From Tyto alba (lineage: Eukaryota > Chordata > Aves > Strigiformes > Tytonidae), in NCBI RefSeq assembly GCF_018691265.1, contig NW_024881282.1:25508899-25572898 (forward strand): a stretch of 64,000 bases of DNA, written 5' to 3'. This document shows positions 1 through 13,018 of this stretch, piece by piece. Each line of letters starts with the position of its first letter. Position 1 is the first letter of the stretch. A program made the position numbers and the translations under genes. The notes beneath the pieces were generated by a model. It worked only from the letters and a program-made list of their open reading frames with translations. It made no database searches and had not been told where the DNA came from.

Positions 1-3000
1 AACTAACCATTAGGAAAGGACGTGATCTCGGGAGTAGGAGAGAGTGTGGTTGGACAGGGTAATGGTCAAGGACGCCAGAGGCAGGGCACAGGGGAAAGTA
101 AAATATTCCCGCTGAGATTTCTGATAATAAGGTCACACTGGAAGGAGGTGTGGAAGTGGGCTCAGAAGCAGAAGACAAGCCTGTGACTGCCTTGGCCCAA
201 ACAACTACACTTCAGCTCTCTGGTCCTCACAGTGAGGGCTTCACAATGAGGACAGCATGCCTGCCTTTCGGACTTCCTCCGAGAGATGTTTTTTACTGAT
301 TGAATAGCTAACCCTTCTTTTAAGGTGTGTTCAAGTGCCACCTAAGTATCTTGGCCACTGGTTACTACCAGTATCTCCTGAACTCTTGATTGTCGGGGAG
401 TGGGAGCCTGTTTCTGTGCCCTTGTCAGCTTGAGGAGTTCAGACCTTAGTCCCTCACCCTCACGGCCCTAAGAAGACACTTATAACTTAGACTGAGTGCA
501 GGAATCCTTTTCTCCTCCTGTTGAAGTTACAACATTGTCTGGAGAAAAATAAGTCAAGATTTCTATAAATAGAAACATAGAGAAAAAATATAGTCAGATG
601 AAAAAGGAGTTACCTGTCTGGGAACTGCAGGCTTATTTTGGCAGAGAAAAATAAATTCCACTTGCAGTGTTCTGAGTTTGCATCTGTCCCATAGACTTCC
701 TTCCTGGGTGAACATCTTGATCACTAGATGAGGATTCAAGAGTTTTATTCTGGCTTTTCTTTCTGAACCTTGAATTTCTGAAATTAACTCTGAGCAGCCC
801 AGTAGTACCTAACTAACTCTAGGAGAAGGGCTAAAATATATATGAATAGTTTTTCAGACACAGTCACTTTTGAAACCCAAAAATCTCATCCGTGAGCGGC
901 TCAAGAAACTGATGTTTGTTCCAGATGTCCAGCAGTGTGCTGCTCCTACTCTCCAGGAACAGTAGAGCCCTCCAGCAATGACAGCATGTGTGCTCAGTGG
1001 GGAGTGCTGGACCTGTGTAACAGCTGAAAATGTCAACATGCACTCTGGGACGGTGCACAATACACTAGAATTAATGCTTTTTTGGAGGCATTAGGTTTAC
1101 AGCTCATGCATCATAGATATTCTGGGCGTGTGCAGTAAGTATGAGGCTGCCTGGAAAAATTTAGCTTACTGAGCACTTCCTAAATGTCACACATGCGCTG
1201 TACTCAGCCTTGATACACAGACATTACTATCTGTCAGAATACACGGTGAGAGGTTATTTTGGTTTCCCACCCCAAAGTACAAAAGTCTCCCCATGCAGCA
1301 AATACTCATCTAGCACAGACCTGGCTGTTCCAGGAGCAAGACCTACCACGTGAGGTGTAGCACTATGTAACCTGTATGCAACTAAGTCCTTTTTTAAACT
1401 TAGTCCCAGATGTCTGTTCATGTTCACTAAATGGCGATCTTCTCTACCTTCTGTTTGCATAAATAGCTGTTCAGCATGAATGTAAAATATTCTTATCTGA
1501 TGACCTTTTACATTAATTTTAGTCATGGGAGATGAAGGCTTGGACCACTGATCATTGAACCTCATTCTGTTTTCAGTTGCCCCTGAGTAACAGCATTTGC
1601 TTAACTAGGTTGGATTGTGATAGTCAGGATTAGTTTCACAGGAAATAGAACATTTCTATTCCACATGAAGTCCAGGAATAACACCATGAAGCTGTGACCA
1701 GACTAAGTGCCATGGCTAACAATGGTAAGAACAAGAAAAGCAAACTTTCTCAGAAAGATAACTGAAAAGCAGTTCTTAGTACTCCTAGTCCTTAAAGATA
1801 TTATATTACCTTCCAACATTAAGTTTTTTGGTTTTGAGAAGTTCATAACTTCAGAAGAAAACTTATTACGTGTAATTTTCACTCCTACTGGTTCACCAGC
1901 ATCAAGAATTCTGACGTTTTCTCCACCTTGACACATTCTCCATCTCCCACTGTTACAAATGCCAGTAAGATGAATTTAGCCGTATTTTCTGTATTTGCAC
2001 AGAAGACAGCAACTCGAGGACAAGAGGGAATGAGTACTGACTCTGCAGTCATGATGTCTGCTTACTTCCCAGTGACAAATTTAGCCAAGCTGATTTCTTA
2101 TATCCACAGTATTAGCTTGTTAACTTTGAACAGGCCTCCAAAACCTGCTTATCAGTCTGGCCTCTTACCTCATTTCAGACCATCTTCAAAACTCACTGAA
2201 ATATTAAACTGTACTTTCTAAAATAAAGGAATTTAAAGAGGCCAATGCACAAAAGTGCTGTGCCATATCAGTCATATCCACCTGGACATCTTGGTTATTC
2301 TACAGCATCTAAAATGTCATGAGACATGTACATTCAGTTATGATTGCTCACCACATGTCCAAGTTAGTTGTCTGAGATAGTTACCCTTCCTAACAAGTAG
2401 AGGGAAATAGGCACCCCCACAGGCCAGTCATTCAATCTGCTTTAGACACTTACCTAGGGGAAAATGAGCCTCTCTCAGTGGGTGCCTACTTCTCTCCACT
2501 GATTGTAAAGGGAACCTAAGGTAGACAGGTCAGGCCTTCTGTATAACTTCTAGATGCCTATCTTAAGACAAATAAATCCCATCTCAAATTTTAAGTCAGT
2601 CCCATTCATATTTGAGTTAAAACCTTAATGAGTAATGCAACAGAAATAATAACATCTGGGTTACCTGACTATCAGAACTGGACAATGCACCTAAACTTGT
2701 GAGTTTTAGGCAGACTTTGCCCTTACATGCACTGGTACAAATAAAAATATAACCAAGGAGAACAGATAAGTCTCCAAAAATATTTATATTCCTGATTAAT
2801 GCGACCTGCACAGTTTAATACAGAGAGTTAATTGCAGAACAGTCCAGCTGTTTCATGGCTTCTTACTGAATGGGAATGAAATTAAACAGTTTGCAATAAT
2901 TTATTAAAGAATAAAATTGTTTCAAAAAGCCCTTAGGGACTGAGAACAGATCCTTTTATTTGTTTAATATGTGGAGGATATGAGCACTTTGGTAGTGACT

Positions 3001-5688
3001 TCACTGGGCTCATCAGGGGAAACTCCAGACCCAGGTTGTGCTCTGAGTCTGAGAAGGGGCTCTCCATCCTAAGACCACCACAGATCAGGCAAAGATCATT
3101 TGAGACAGTTCTGGTATCTCTAACTTTCTTTTTTTTGAGCTTTAAAACTCATCCACTTTACTATAATCAATTAGTTCCATTTCATTCACCATATTATAAG
3201 TACAGAGAAAATATTAACGGGAGTGTGTAGCTAAGATCAAGCTGTTTTTATGTAAAATGCAAGGTGCTTGACAGAGTGGGATTATATCTGTATAAATGGC
3301 TTGTGTTCCTAAAGCAGATACTGAAAGGATTGGTATACTTCTGAAATTAAAAGCAAACTAAAACCCACACAGAAGAAAAGATACTGTTGGTTTGAATCGA
3401 AGTAGCCAGAATCAGCTCTATCGAGGAAATCCTTATGCTATAAAGCTAATCAGGTAGAGGTTTGGGTTTGCACTTTTATGTTGAACTGAGAATATGGCCA
3501 TATGAAGGTCTGTGCAAAGCTAATTTTAAAAGTTCAGAAACTGATGAACAGTTTGTAGAAAGTTCAGCTATACATAGACTAGGAAGGAAGGTCAACAGAT
3601 TTTGACCTGCTCTTTGCCTTCTTGGCCATATCTTCCCTCATTATAAGAAAATTCATGTAGTATTTCCCCGGCCTTTTGAATCAGCATGATCTAAAGCTTA
3701 ATAAATTAATTTGAGAAATTTATACTCATTTCAGTCTATTGGAGTCAATCGCTACCTGGCTTTTCCTGAAGCATCCTTTCCCAAGTCTTACTTTCAAAGA
3801 TGCCGTCTTGCTTGCCTGAGGTTCACAAAGAAACCAGCACATTCAGATTTTCACCAAGCACTGTCCACTTTTCTCTCAGAAATGAAAGAACACTTTTTTT
3901 CCTGTCAAGGAATCCAGACATATGAAGATTCTGTTCAGCTCCTTCCGAGATTTGAGATATATACAGATGAATACAAAGGGTTCCAGCAGTGTAACAGTGA
4001 ATACCCTGCTCCAGCAGTGTAACAAGTATCCTCTCATCAGCTGAGCTGTGGTAACTGTCAGCGTGCATAGTCCTAGGCAATTACAACAGTGAAATAAAAC
4101 ATTTTACCTTAAACTTCCCTGAGCGTATGGAGCATGATCACCCTGCGTCTCAAGACCTGACATGTAAAGTACTGGAGATGTGTTTGATTCAGTTCAGAAC
4201 GGTACATGCTCTTATCCTGCTGAGTATACGGAGTACCTGACCACAGCTGGAAATCTAGGCCAGGCACTTTCACTGCCACATCTTTTATTTCTTCGGTTCA
4301 TTGGTTTTTCTAAAATACCAGGCAATACTAATTAGACTGCTAAAAAAAATTAAAGAGTAAGGAAAGATTAGGAGGGTGCACTGCATCTTGTAACATCATG
4401 ATCAGTTAACTGTGAAATTACTGCTTATCATGACTATACATTTTCTATTACCCTATGGACATTTTCAAATTCAGTATGTTGCTGGCAGAAAAATAAACTT
4501 TCTAAAGCTGCAGGTTAAAGTCAGGGTTAAGCAAATATGTATGCATGCATTTCAACATAAAAACAAATAAACAAGGATTTTATTTATATTTTTATGGCTT
4601 AGGAAAAAGTATTTATATTCAGGGTAATTATATTCTTAAGATGAACATTTGAATAAACAGAAATCTGCATTAAGAAATCCAAGCATTCTAAACTCTGCCC
4701 CTACGTGTATGTATTAAGAAGCTCTAGGAAGAGTGACTTATCATCCCTAACAAACAATTCCCCCTGCACCATGTGCAGCTTGGCCAGACTCCAAATCCTG
4801 TCCCAGAGAGTGTATTTTCTGGTGGATATAAAAGGATTATATTTCTCCTTTAAGGGATACATTCTGCACATGATTAATTACCACAGTGACGTGATATTGA
4901 TCTAGTCAGAAAACTGTATTTTAGAACCAAGATCAGGAAGTATTAATTCACAAAAATCCCAGTAATTCATTAAAATGAAGATCCAGGGGTTGTTCATGTA
5001 TTTATTGCAATAACATCAATCATGATAAAACTGTGGTATTTTATAAAAACACAGATGACATTCACACTTACATGGAAACAATTTGTTGACTTTTGTAGAG
5101 CACAAATGAGCCAACATTTTAGTACTGCCAAATGTCTTAAGAACAAGAAGAAAAATAATGTTATTCTACAATAAACATCTTAAATAAGACAGCTAATTTT
5201 TAAAAACACATAACTATTCACTTCTTAAAATACATTCTTCTTTAATAGTAGACACTGTAATAGCTCATTTAGTTTACAAAGATGTACTCAATTTTTGAAA
5301 TACCTGTACGGTTATGCAAGATATATTAACTATAAAGATGTCATGATGTTTTCTTATAGGAATTAGCATATGAATACTGAAAAATAAAAGATCAAACAAC
5401 ATCTCAAAGTTTTCCTATCTTCAAATTACCTCAAACAACAACAGATCTATTAAACTATATATCAGAGACTAGATCTTGTAATAGAAGGTAACAATCTACA
5501 GGTGAAAGATATACAGTAATAACACATTAATTAAAGAATATTAGTTCAATAATGGAATATTGTCCTAGTCTATTACTAGTCTTCATTTTTTATGTGGTTT
5601 AACTCCTACTAAAGTTGATGAAAAGATTTCATTACCTCAGTGGAAACTGGATCAGTAACTGTACCCCTTGAACACATGCACAAACTAA
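1..5688. other. AT-rich stretch, no supported gene
   Basis: No gene or recognisable transposon is seen. Open frames are short and occur on both strands. A 140-nt minus-strand exon candidate at 1810-1949 is listed separately. A 14-bp unit (CCAGCAGTGTAACA) occurs twice about 30 bp apart near 3983-4023. The block at 2400-2570 has a slightly repeat-like look, with phrases such as 'gatgcctatcttaag', but could not be assigned to a family. Confidence 0.6.
1810..1949 (-). other. Candidate internal exon, unrecognised protein
   Basis: On the minus strand this 140-nt segment follows an AG (plus-strand CT at 1950-1951) and is followed by GTAAT (GT at 1809-1808). One reading frame is open across all 46 codons; its middle part reads GGENVRILDAGEPVGVKITR. 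The other frame checked from the first base (TGG...) meets a stop. The peptide has a natural-looking composition, but I recognise no family and see no partner exon nearby. A random 46-codon open stretch is not rare, so this is only a candidate. If real it would start with one leftover codon base and end with one, so it could be a phase-compatible cassette. Confidence 0.2.
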
Positions 5689-5693
5689 ACCAG
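5689..5693. repeat. Target-site duplication, left copy (ACCAG)
   Basis: ACCAG lies directly outside the left edge of the solo LTR and is repeated perfectly at 6752-6756, directly outside the right edge. This is the signature of retroviral-type integration with a 5-bp stagger. Confidence 0.75.
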
Positions 5694-6751
5694 TTATTGA
5701 CATAAGCCAAACACCAACCACCACGCAGCCACCCTCTCTCCCTTCTCTTCCGGCAATAAGAAGGGACAGAGAGCCAGACTTGGGGTTCGAGATAGGACTG
5801 GGATGGGGAAAAAATCACCCTTTATGGTCACGAGCAAAAGGCAGACTCGTTAGGGGAAGAAAAAGAGTACATACATTTATTACAGACACTAACAACACAT
5901 AACAGAGTAGGACAGTGAGAAGCATTGCCACGTCTTGAGAACACCTTCCCCCCACCCCTCCCTTCTTCCCGGGCTCAGCTCTGCTCCCGATATCTCTACC
6001 TCCTCCCCCAGTGGCGCAGGGGCAGGGAATGGGGGGTGCAGTCAGTGCTGCCGCTTTTTCCATCTTCGGTGGGGGGAGCTTCTGGAACTTGTTCCCCCTG
6101 CTCCATCATGGTCCCCCTCTCACAGCAGACAGTCCTCCACAAACATTCTCCAACATGAATTCCTCCCACGGGCTGCAGCGTTCCCCACACTGCTCCGTCA
6201 TGGGTCACTAACTTCCTCCAACTGGATTCCCTCCCACGGCTGCAGCCCTTCCCGAGCTGCTCCGGCGTGGGCCCCCCCTGCATGCTGCAATCCTCCCAGC
6301 GCTGAATTACAGCAGCGGGGCTGCCTTTTCCCACAAGACCCTGGCCTTCTTCGGGCACAGCACCTTGATCATCCAGGAGGAAGCCACAGGCCTTAAATCA
6401 GTGTCTGCTCCACGGCAGATCTCCATGGGTGGCAGGGGGGGCCGCCCTGCCGTCTCCCCACAGGATACAGGGGGGTCTCTACTCCGGCACACCTCCCCCC
6501 TCCTTTCTTCCTCCGTTCCTCCACTGACCTTGGTGTTCACACAGCTGCAGCAACTCCTCCTCACCAGTCCCACTGCTCCTCACCACGTCCCTTCTTAAAT
6601 ACGTTATCGCAGAGGCGCAGCTGATGGGCTTAGTTTTGGTGCAGAGGTGGAGCTGACTTGAAGCTGGGGGAGCTTCGAGAAGCTTCTCACAGGGGCCCGC
6701 CCCTATAGCCCCCTGCCCTGCCACCAAAATCCCCCACCACTCACCAGGACA
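5694..6751 (-). mobile_element. Solo LTR of an avian endogenous retrovirus (copy 1)
   Basis: This GC-rich block of about 1.06 kb stands out from its AT-rich surroundings and matches the LTR at 33324-34311 along much of its length. Shared landmarks include the TTAGGGGAAGAAAAAG run, the GGGCTCAGCTCTGCTCC block, the 'ctccatgggtggcagg' block and the 'gagaagcttctcacaggggcc' block. Read on the minus strand it has normal LTR order: TGTCCTGG start, a TATTTAAG promoter-like box (about 6594-6602), then AATAAA (plus-strand TTTATT at 5876-5881). A perfect 5-bp direct repeat, ACCAG, flanks it. No gag, pol or env sequence adjoins, so it is a solo LTR, presumably left by recombination between two LTRs. Open frames in it (up to 153 codons) reflect GC content, not genes. 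The left edge is the more diverged one and was placed using the flanking repeat. Confidence 0.85.
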
Positions 6752-6756
6752 ACCAG
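6752..6756. repeat. Target-site duplication, right copy (ACCAG)
   Basis: Perfect match to 5689-5693 across the inserted LTR. Confidence 0.75.
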
Positions 6757-9556
6757 TAACCTCAGTCCCAGACAAAATGCTCAGAACTTCCCAATAACAG
6801 CCATAACAGTTAATAGTATATTTATTAGGCTATCCAGAGCATTAAAGTTTAATAGAGCTCTCTGCAAATAGCCCTGATGTGGCCATTCTCATATGTACAC
6901 CATTTAATTAAATCTAACAGTACCACATTCAGTATGTTGTAAACTAATCAGCATTTCATCACATAAGCAGCAACTTTAAAATAATTAACATGGACACACA
7001 AACTTGGTATCCATTGATCACATGATACTTTGAAACATCACTTGTGTTCTTGCAGCCTGCATAGTCTAAATCACATTGGGGTTTAATCTACATGTATACA
7101 CTAGTGTTTTGGTGATGTCTTTTCATAGGGAAATATGTTACTTCTTGCAACTGAACTGAGAAATGGCATCCAGGTTCAGAAGTGTTGGATGCTTTTAGGA
7201 TGGGAGATCCTGAAATGGAGATCCAGCAAACTAGACAGAGATGGGGGCTGTTGCCCCTAAACTCTACCCGGACAAGAGGCTTTCCCCACACTAAAAGCTG
7301 ATTGACTTTTCATAAAAGAAACTGTTATATTTAAGATGCCCAAACAACTATCAGAGGCTTGTATGCTTCTAACCAAATACCAGATCTTGGTAGTTTTAGT
7401 CATGATTTAAAAGCATGCTCTGCTATGTCCCCTGACTACCTCAGCAGGATGACACAGAAGCATGAGACAGGAAGCACAAATCACTGCTGTTATCTGGTAT
7501 AGCTCATGGGTATGAATATGGCCATAGGGTTTTACCTTGTCTTTTACCGATCAGATGGTTTCTTTTCTGGGATCAGGGTAAAGTGTGGAATATGCAAACT
7601 TCAGTCACAGACATGACACACTAGGGATGACGGAATGTTTCAAAGTGCCATGTACTCTTTAAATGTAAATTTTAAATGGAAAAGAATATTCTTCTGAGAG
7701 AGGTAAATAACAAAAAGTACTCTACACTGCACAATGTAAAGGGTATAAGATGACATAATCACTGTTAAATGTGACCCCATTTTTATTTCTTTTGACATTT
7801 GTGCATGTTCACTCAACCAAAAGGGCAGACAGAAAAAGATCACTGCAAGCCAGTGTCTAGTGCCAGTTACACAGCTATTGCTCCACTGAAGTCTTGCCAA
7901 CATATATGAAGGACTTGGGGTTTTGAATGGGATTGAATAGTTTTATTTATGTTAGCCTTTGTAAGCCAGCAGTGGAATGGTTTTGGATCAAATTGGAAGA
8001 AGAATTTAGCCACTAGCATCTTACACCAAATCACTGTTGTATTCATGTTAAATAAGGAAAAGCAAATGGTGCTAGGTACAAATCTAAGAGGTCAGTTAAT
8101 GCATCCCTTATTGAATAGTTTTCTCCAGAAACTATCAAGTATACGTACTATGAAATATTATCATGGTCTTAGAAAAAAAACATTAACATAAATTTATGAG
8201 ACATTGGGGAAAAATAACATTGATGAATCTCTTCAAATAATTAGTATAGTCTTTCTGGTTTTAATGTATCTACAGGATAACTGTGATTTTTTAATAATTG
8301 ATACTTTTTGTAGATTCTAGACTAGCTTCTGTGGTGAAATGTATTATGCACTTTTTGCAAATATTTCACCTTATGTGGCTTTCTGTGGTGGAGTACTTGT
8401 TATTGTTCTTATATCTTTTTTCAATTATTTCAGTGTTATAGGAAACAATATTTAAAAGAGTATATAGAAAAAAATATTTCCAAAATGGATTCAGCAGCAT
8501 CTCTGATGCAAATCTATACTATTTTGTGCAAGCCATCATAGTGCTTCCATTTTCTGCATAAGTGCTCAATTACTGCATGTTTATTATTAAACTAACATAA
8601 AAACTTATAAATATCAGAGCAGTAACTGTAACAATTTTGTTTTCAAAAATACTGAAGAAATTTTATTTGTCGCACTGAACATAATGACAAGATGACACTT
8701 TCACACCTAATCTAAAAAATGGATGAGTTTTCATGCACTTAGAGTTACTTCAAAATTTTAAAGTGTAGCTTTAGAAAGTGAAAAAGAAAATGTGAATTCA
8801 TAAGAAATTTAGACAATCACTCCAGAAAAATACTCTCTACCCTCTCAGAAATAGTCACTAGGCCAGAATTACTGTTAAAATTTTAAACGGTAAAGCAAAG
8901 AGTCTAAGTGGGACAGCATAATTTGTCTCAAATGGAAAACATTACACAGAAATGAGCACCAGCAAAAAAATTGGACAAAATTGCTTTAAAATTTTGAGCA
9001 TATAGTTTGAAAACATAAATATAGTGGATAAACCCCTACTGACTTTTGAATTTAATTGTATCAAATACTTATATGTAAACCCTAAGTTTATTACTTAGGC
9101 AGATTCCTACTGCAAGGACTGGAAATTAGCCAGAACAAGGACATGCTCACAGATAAACTGTTTTCTTCCTCTTTTGCATGACAATAATGCATCTAGGAGA
9201 AGGAATTAATTTTCGGTTCATGGAGTTCTTTCCTAATTTTCCAACAGGACAAAAGTCTTAGGATGTTTGTCCCCTTTGTCCTCCTCCCTGACATCCCCTT
9301 CCACTAAAAACCTCCAGGAAAATGTAAGGATAATGTAAATATAAACCAGTATTTTTCGTGATGCCTCCAAAATTACAATTAAATTAAAAAAAAAAAAAAA
9401 AAAAAAAAGTTCTTTGGCATCAGATCTTATAAGCCTTCTATAGAACCAAGACTATATTCAAGACAAGTTCATGCAGCCCAATACATCCCAGAGCCAAGCT
9501 ACACCATATCTGTACTAGTAAATGTAACAGGCCAAGGCCTGTTCCCTAGATCTGAC
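6757..9556. other. AT-rich stretch, no supported gene
   Basis: No gene or assignable transposon is seen. The stretch contains an A23 run at 9386-9408. Open frames up to 87 codons (for example minus strand 7640-7903) have no recognisable protein content. Confidence 0.6.
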
Positions 9557-9822
9557 AACAAGTGATGTGATATAAGCTGTAAAAGCAAGAAAATATTTTC
9601 ATATGTTGTCTTGAGAGACAGGAAATTGAGTGGGTCATGAATGGAAATTTATTACGTCAACTCATACTTTTCCTTTTTTAATACAGATATTCAATTAGCA
9701 TGTCCTTCATAATTACTTCTTTGCCAACTGCTATTTTATATTTGTGTGAGCTGCTACAAAGTCTAAATTTGTTTTATTAAAGGAAATATACCTCTACTGT
9801 CACACTGATCAACACTATTTAG
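9557..9822 (+). repeat. Inverted-repeat arm A
   Basis: About 265 bp that is the reverse complement of 12753-13018 with roughly 85 percent identity by eye and few indels. Shared stretches include GAGAGACAGGAAATTGA, ATATTTGTGTGAGCTGCTAC, and TTGTTTTATTAAAGGAAATA followed by TACCTCT. A CR1 begins about 7 bp beyond the inner end. Whether the arms are two copies of an unlisted interspersed repeat in opposite orientations or a local inverted duplication cannot be decided here. Confidence 0.85.
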
Positions 9823-9828
9823 CATGTA

Positions 9829-10825
9829 TCATAAAATCATAGAATCATCATAGAATAGTTTGGGTTGGAAGGAACCTCAAAGATCATCCAGCTCCACCCC
9901 CCTGCCCCGGGCAGGGCCCCCTTCCCCCAGCCCAGGAGGCTCCCAGCCCCGTCCAACCTGGCCTTGAACCCTTCCAGGGAGGGGGCAGCCACAGCTGCTC
10001 TGGGCACCCTGGGCCAGTGACTCAACAGTAAAGAATTTCTTCCTAATATCTAATCCAAAGCTACCTTCTTTCAGTTTAAAACTGTTACTGTTTCTCTATC
10101 ACCCTGATAAAGAGTCCCTCCCCAGCATTCCCATAGGTCCCCTTTAAGTATTGGAAGGCCACCATAAGGTCTCCCCGGAGTCTTCTCTTCTCCAGGCTGA
10201 ACCCCCCCAACTCTCTCAGCCTGCCCTCATTGGGGGACCTGCTCCAACCCCCCCAGCATCTTCGTGGCCTCCTCTGGACTTGCTAGTGCAAGTCTGTGTC
10301 CTTCTGATTTTGGGGGCCCCAGAGCTGGACACAGCACTCCAGGTGGGTTCTAATGAGATCAAAGTACAGGGGGAGAATCACCTCCCTCAACCTGCTGGCC
10401 ACACTTCTCATGATACGGCCCAGGATATGCTTGGTTTTCTGGGCTGTCAGCGCACATTGCTGTCTTATTTTCATCTTTTCATCCACCAAAACCATCCACC
10501 AAGTCCTTCACAGCACTGCTCTCAATCCACCCATTTCCCAGCCTGTATTTGTGCTGAGGATTGCCCTGACCCCTGTGCAGGACCTTGCCCTTGGCCTTGT
10601 TGAACCCCATGAGGTTCACACAGGCCCCCCTCTCCAGCCTGTCCAGGTCCCTCTGGATGGCATCCCTGACCTCCAGCGTGTCCCCGCACCACACAGCTTG
10701 GTGTCACCGGCAAACTTGCTGAGGGTGTGTTCAATCCCACTGTCCGTGTCACCAACAAAGATGTTAAATAATACTAGTCCCAATACAGATTCTTAAGGGC
10801 CACCACTTGTCACTGGTGTATTTTC
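9829..10825 (-). mobile_element. CR1 LINE, 5'-truncated, minus strand
   Basis: The plus strand starts with 'aaatcatagaatcatcatag' and 'ggttggaaggaacctc', the reverse complement of the classic CR1 3' terminus with its ATTCTATG-type repeats, so the element runs on the minus strand. The minus strand at 10283-10495 encodes QCALTAQKTKHILGRIMRSV and, further on, LPLYFDLIRTHLECCVQLWG, the conserved C-terminal part of the CR1 ORF2 reverse transcriptase. 10479-10694 carries the preceding part ([20 protein letters not shown]). The frame is broken between these pieces and the endonuclease and catalytic core are missing, as is usual for 5'-truncated copies made by target-primed reverse transcription. The outer (5') limit is taken near the conserved 'ccaccacttgtcactgg' block. 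It cannot move on its own. Confidence 0.95.
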
Positions 10826-12752
10826 CAATTCTACTAAATCCTCTCCGAGCTGTGAGTAGGAGAACTGCAAATGGAATGGAAAATACTAAGTGTAATAAAC
10901 CAACACAGCAGGATTGCTATAGTTTGGCTTTTATTTTCTATTATTTTCCCAGTATTTTCCTAATGACATTCTATTTGGGTTTGAATGTTGCTAAGCATTT
11001 TCATACAGCTATCATAACTTCAGGTTATCTTTCCTGAATAGTAGCTGGTCAAGATATCAACACCTAAGATCTTAATTTAGGAAAATGACATTAGGCTTGG
11101 TCATACTGGATTTTATCCATCATTTAGTTACACTGTGATTCAGTATCTTTAGCCTTTTCTGCAACATTTGTTAATTAGTTCTCCTCCTTATATGTCTCTT
11201 TAAAACTTACTAACATCAACAAAGTGTCACCTCACTTTTGTTTCCAGATCGTCTGTGAATATATTGAACAGTTGCAGTGCTGACCTCCATTTCCAGTGGG
11301 AAAAAAGGTAGCTCAGGACCTTTCTGTCCTGGGAAAACTAACCATTTATCACTGCTCTGCTTTTCTATATTTAACCATGTTAGAACTTTCCCTCTTAATT
11401 CATGTGAGAGGGCTGTTAGCCTAGATTTCAGATCGATCAGTAGTGTCTCTAAAGATACTATGGAAAAAACTGTGCCTCCCTGCAGGATCCAGCTCTGGAC
11501 CCCACAACATGCCCAGAGGATGTTCTCGACAGTGGTTTCTGTAATGTGACAGGAGAAAACCAGGAAAAGTCAGTATAGACATAGCCTGTGAAAGTTTGAT
11601 GACACAGAATAATCCTGGGGAGAAGAGCAAGTTTTTCAGTCCTTTAAGTCAGCCTCTGCCAAGCATGCAGAAGGACTTTTCTATGATACATGAAGAGAGT
11701 TAAATGTGCTACCAAGACAGATGGCTTCTGCAAAGTGAGTCTCCCCATAGTGCGTACAATTAGAAGGTAGAATAAACCCAGAGTAGTCCCTTAATGTAAG
11801 TGAAAAACTGAAGGTTGAGTACTGCATGGTAAACATCAGTGAAATAAAGTGTTTTCAAACAGCGTGTCTGGGTGGAATTTTAACTACAAATATTTTTGCA
11901 GTTCTGAAGGAGAAGCACTTTCCAATTTAGCAAAGGATCTGAATGAAGGAAACAACTGTGGCAAAACAGAGTGTGAACACAGTAGATTCTGCCAAAAGAG
12001 AAATCCTTGAGGGAAAAGGAGGATGAAGGTGAACTGTCAGAGTTTTTATTGGATTAGTTCCAGTGTAGTGCTGCATGTTGAAATGAACAGCAGGGATGCT
12101 TGAAACAATCTCTGGTCAGGAGTCTGGATTTGTTTTCTCAGTTTCACAATGCTACAGATCATGTACAGTTTTTATGTCATGTTCATTAGCTGTACCTTGC
12201 TAACTAACCATTTGGGTTCTACAGTAACTGCAAACTTCAGTGACTTCATTATTTTTAAACTCTTTTTAACTTAACTCTCTTTGACCAACTATGTAAAAAC
12301 TCTTCATGGTTTTAGTCACTCACTAGAGCCTGGAACCCCCAAGTTAACAAGAGCAAAAACTTCCTCTATTTATGACATTGCAACAACTGAGTCAGAACAA
12401 CATGTGAACAAACGGAAATGAAAGAGAGAAACAGTGTCTCAGCTGTGGAGAAGGCTATGAGGAATGTGTTGCTCCTGCTTTCTATCTGACACCTTTTGGA
12501 GGGTCTCAGAGCTGGTGACAGACTGAGAAACCCAGGATCTTCTTTGGAATTATCATAATTTTCTCATCCCTGTGACGATGCCAGGTACCTGTAAACCACT
12601 GCAAGACACAGTTAGCCTCAATGTAAGCCAGAACTGGAAATCCAATTCAGTGTTTTAAATCAATGAGGAAGCCTTGCCAGATGTCTTTAGCTCCAAATAT
12701 CAGTTCTTTGTCAAGAGGAAAATCCAAGTCCAAAAAACTGTGTGAGGAAAAT
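10826..12752. other. AT-rich stretch, no supported gene
   Basis: No gene seen. A frame at 11277-11549 contains the string IQLWTPQH, which resembles a CR1 reverse-transcriptase motif, but the match is too short to call. Otherwise featureless. Confidence 0.6.
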
Positions 12753-13018
12753 AAAAAAATAATGCTGATCAGTGTGACAGCAGAGGTATATTTCCTTTAA
12801 TAAAACAAATTTAGAATTTGTAGCAGCTCACACAAATATAAAATAGTTGTTGGCAGAAAAATAATCATAATGAGAGACAGGCTAATTGAATATCTATATT
12901 AAGAAAGGAAAACCGTGAGTCGATCTAATGCATTTCCATTCATCAGCTGTTCAATTTCCTGTCTCTCAAAACAGGATATAAAAATATTCTCTTGCTTTTA
13001 CAGCTTAGATCACATAAC
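12753..13018 (-). repeat. Inverted-repeat arm B
   Basis: Reverse-complement partner of 9557-9822, about 85 percent identical. The two arms are separated by about 2.9 kb that includes a CR1 insertion. A transcript crossing both arms could fold into a long imperfect duplex; transcription is not shown. Confidence 0.85.

Noticed and set aside
1254..1565. 103-codon minus frame
   Set aside because: No recognisable domain and no convincing flanking splice sites; AT-rich context makes a chance frame likely.
3711..4080. Overlapping 103-codon plus and 85-codon minus frames
   Set aside because: Open on both strands with no family resemblance or splice context.
5935..6396. 153-codon plus-strand frame
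   Set aside because: Lies wholly in the GC-rich solo LTR, overlaps several other open frames on both strands, and has P/S/A-rich composition with no domain.
11277..11549. IQLWTPQH string resembling the CR1 reverse transcriptase
   Set aside because: Match of about eight residues with no supporting flanking CR1 sequence; too short to call.
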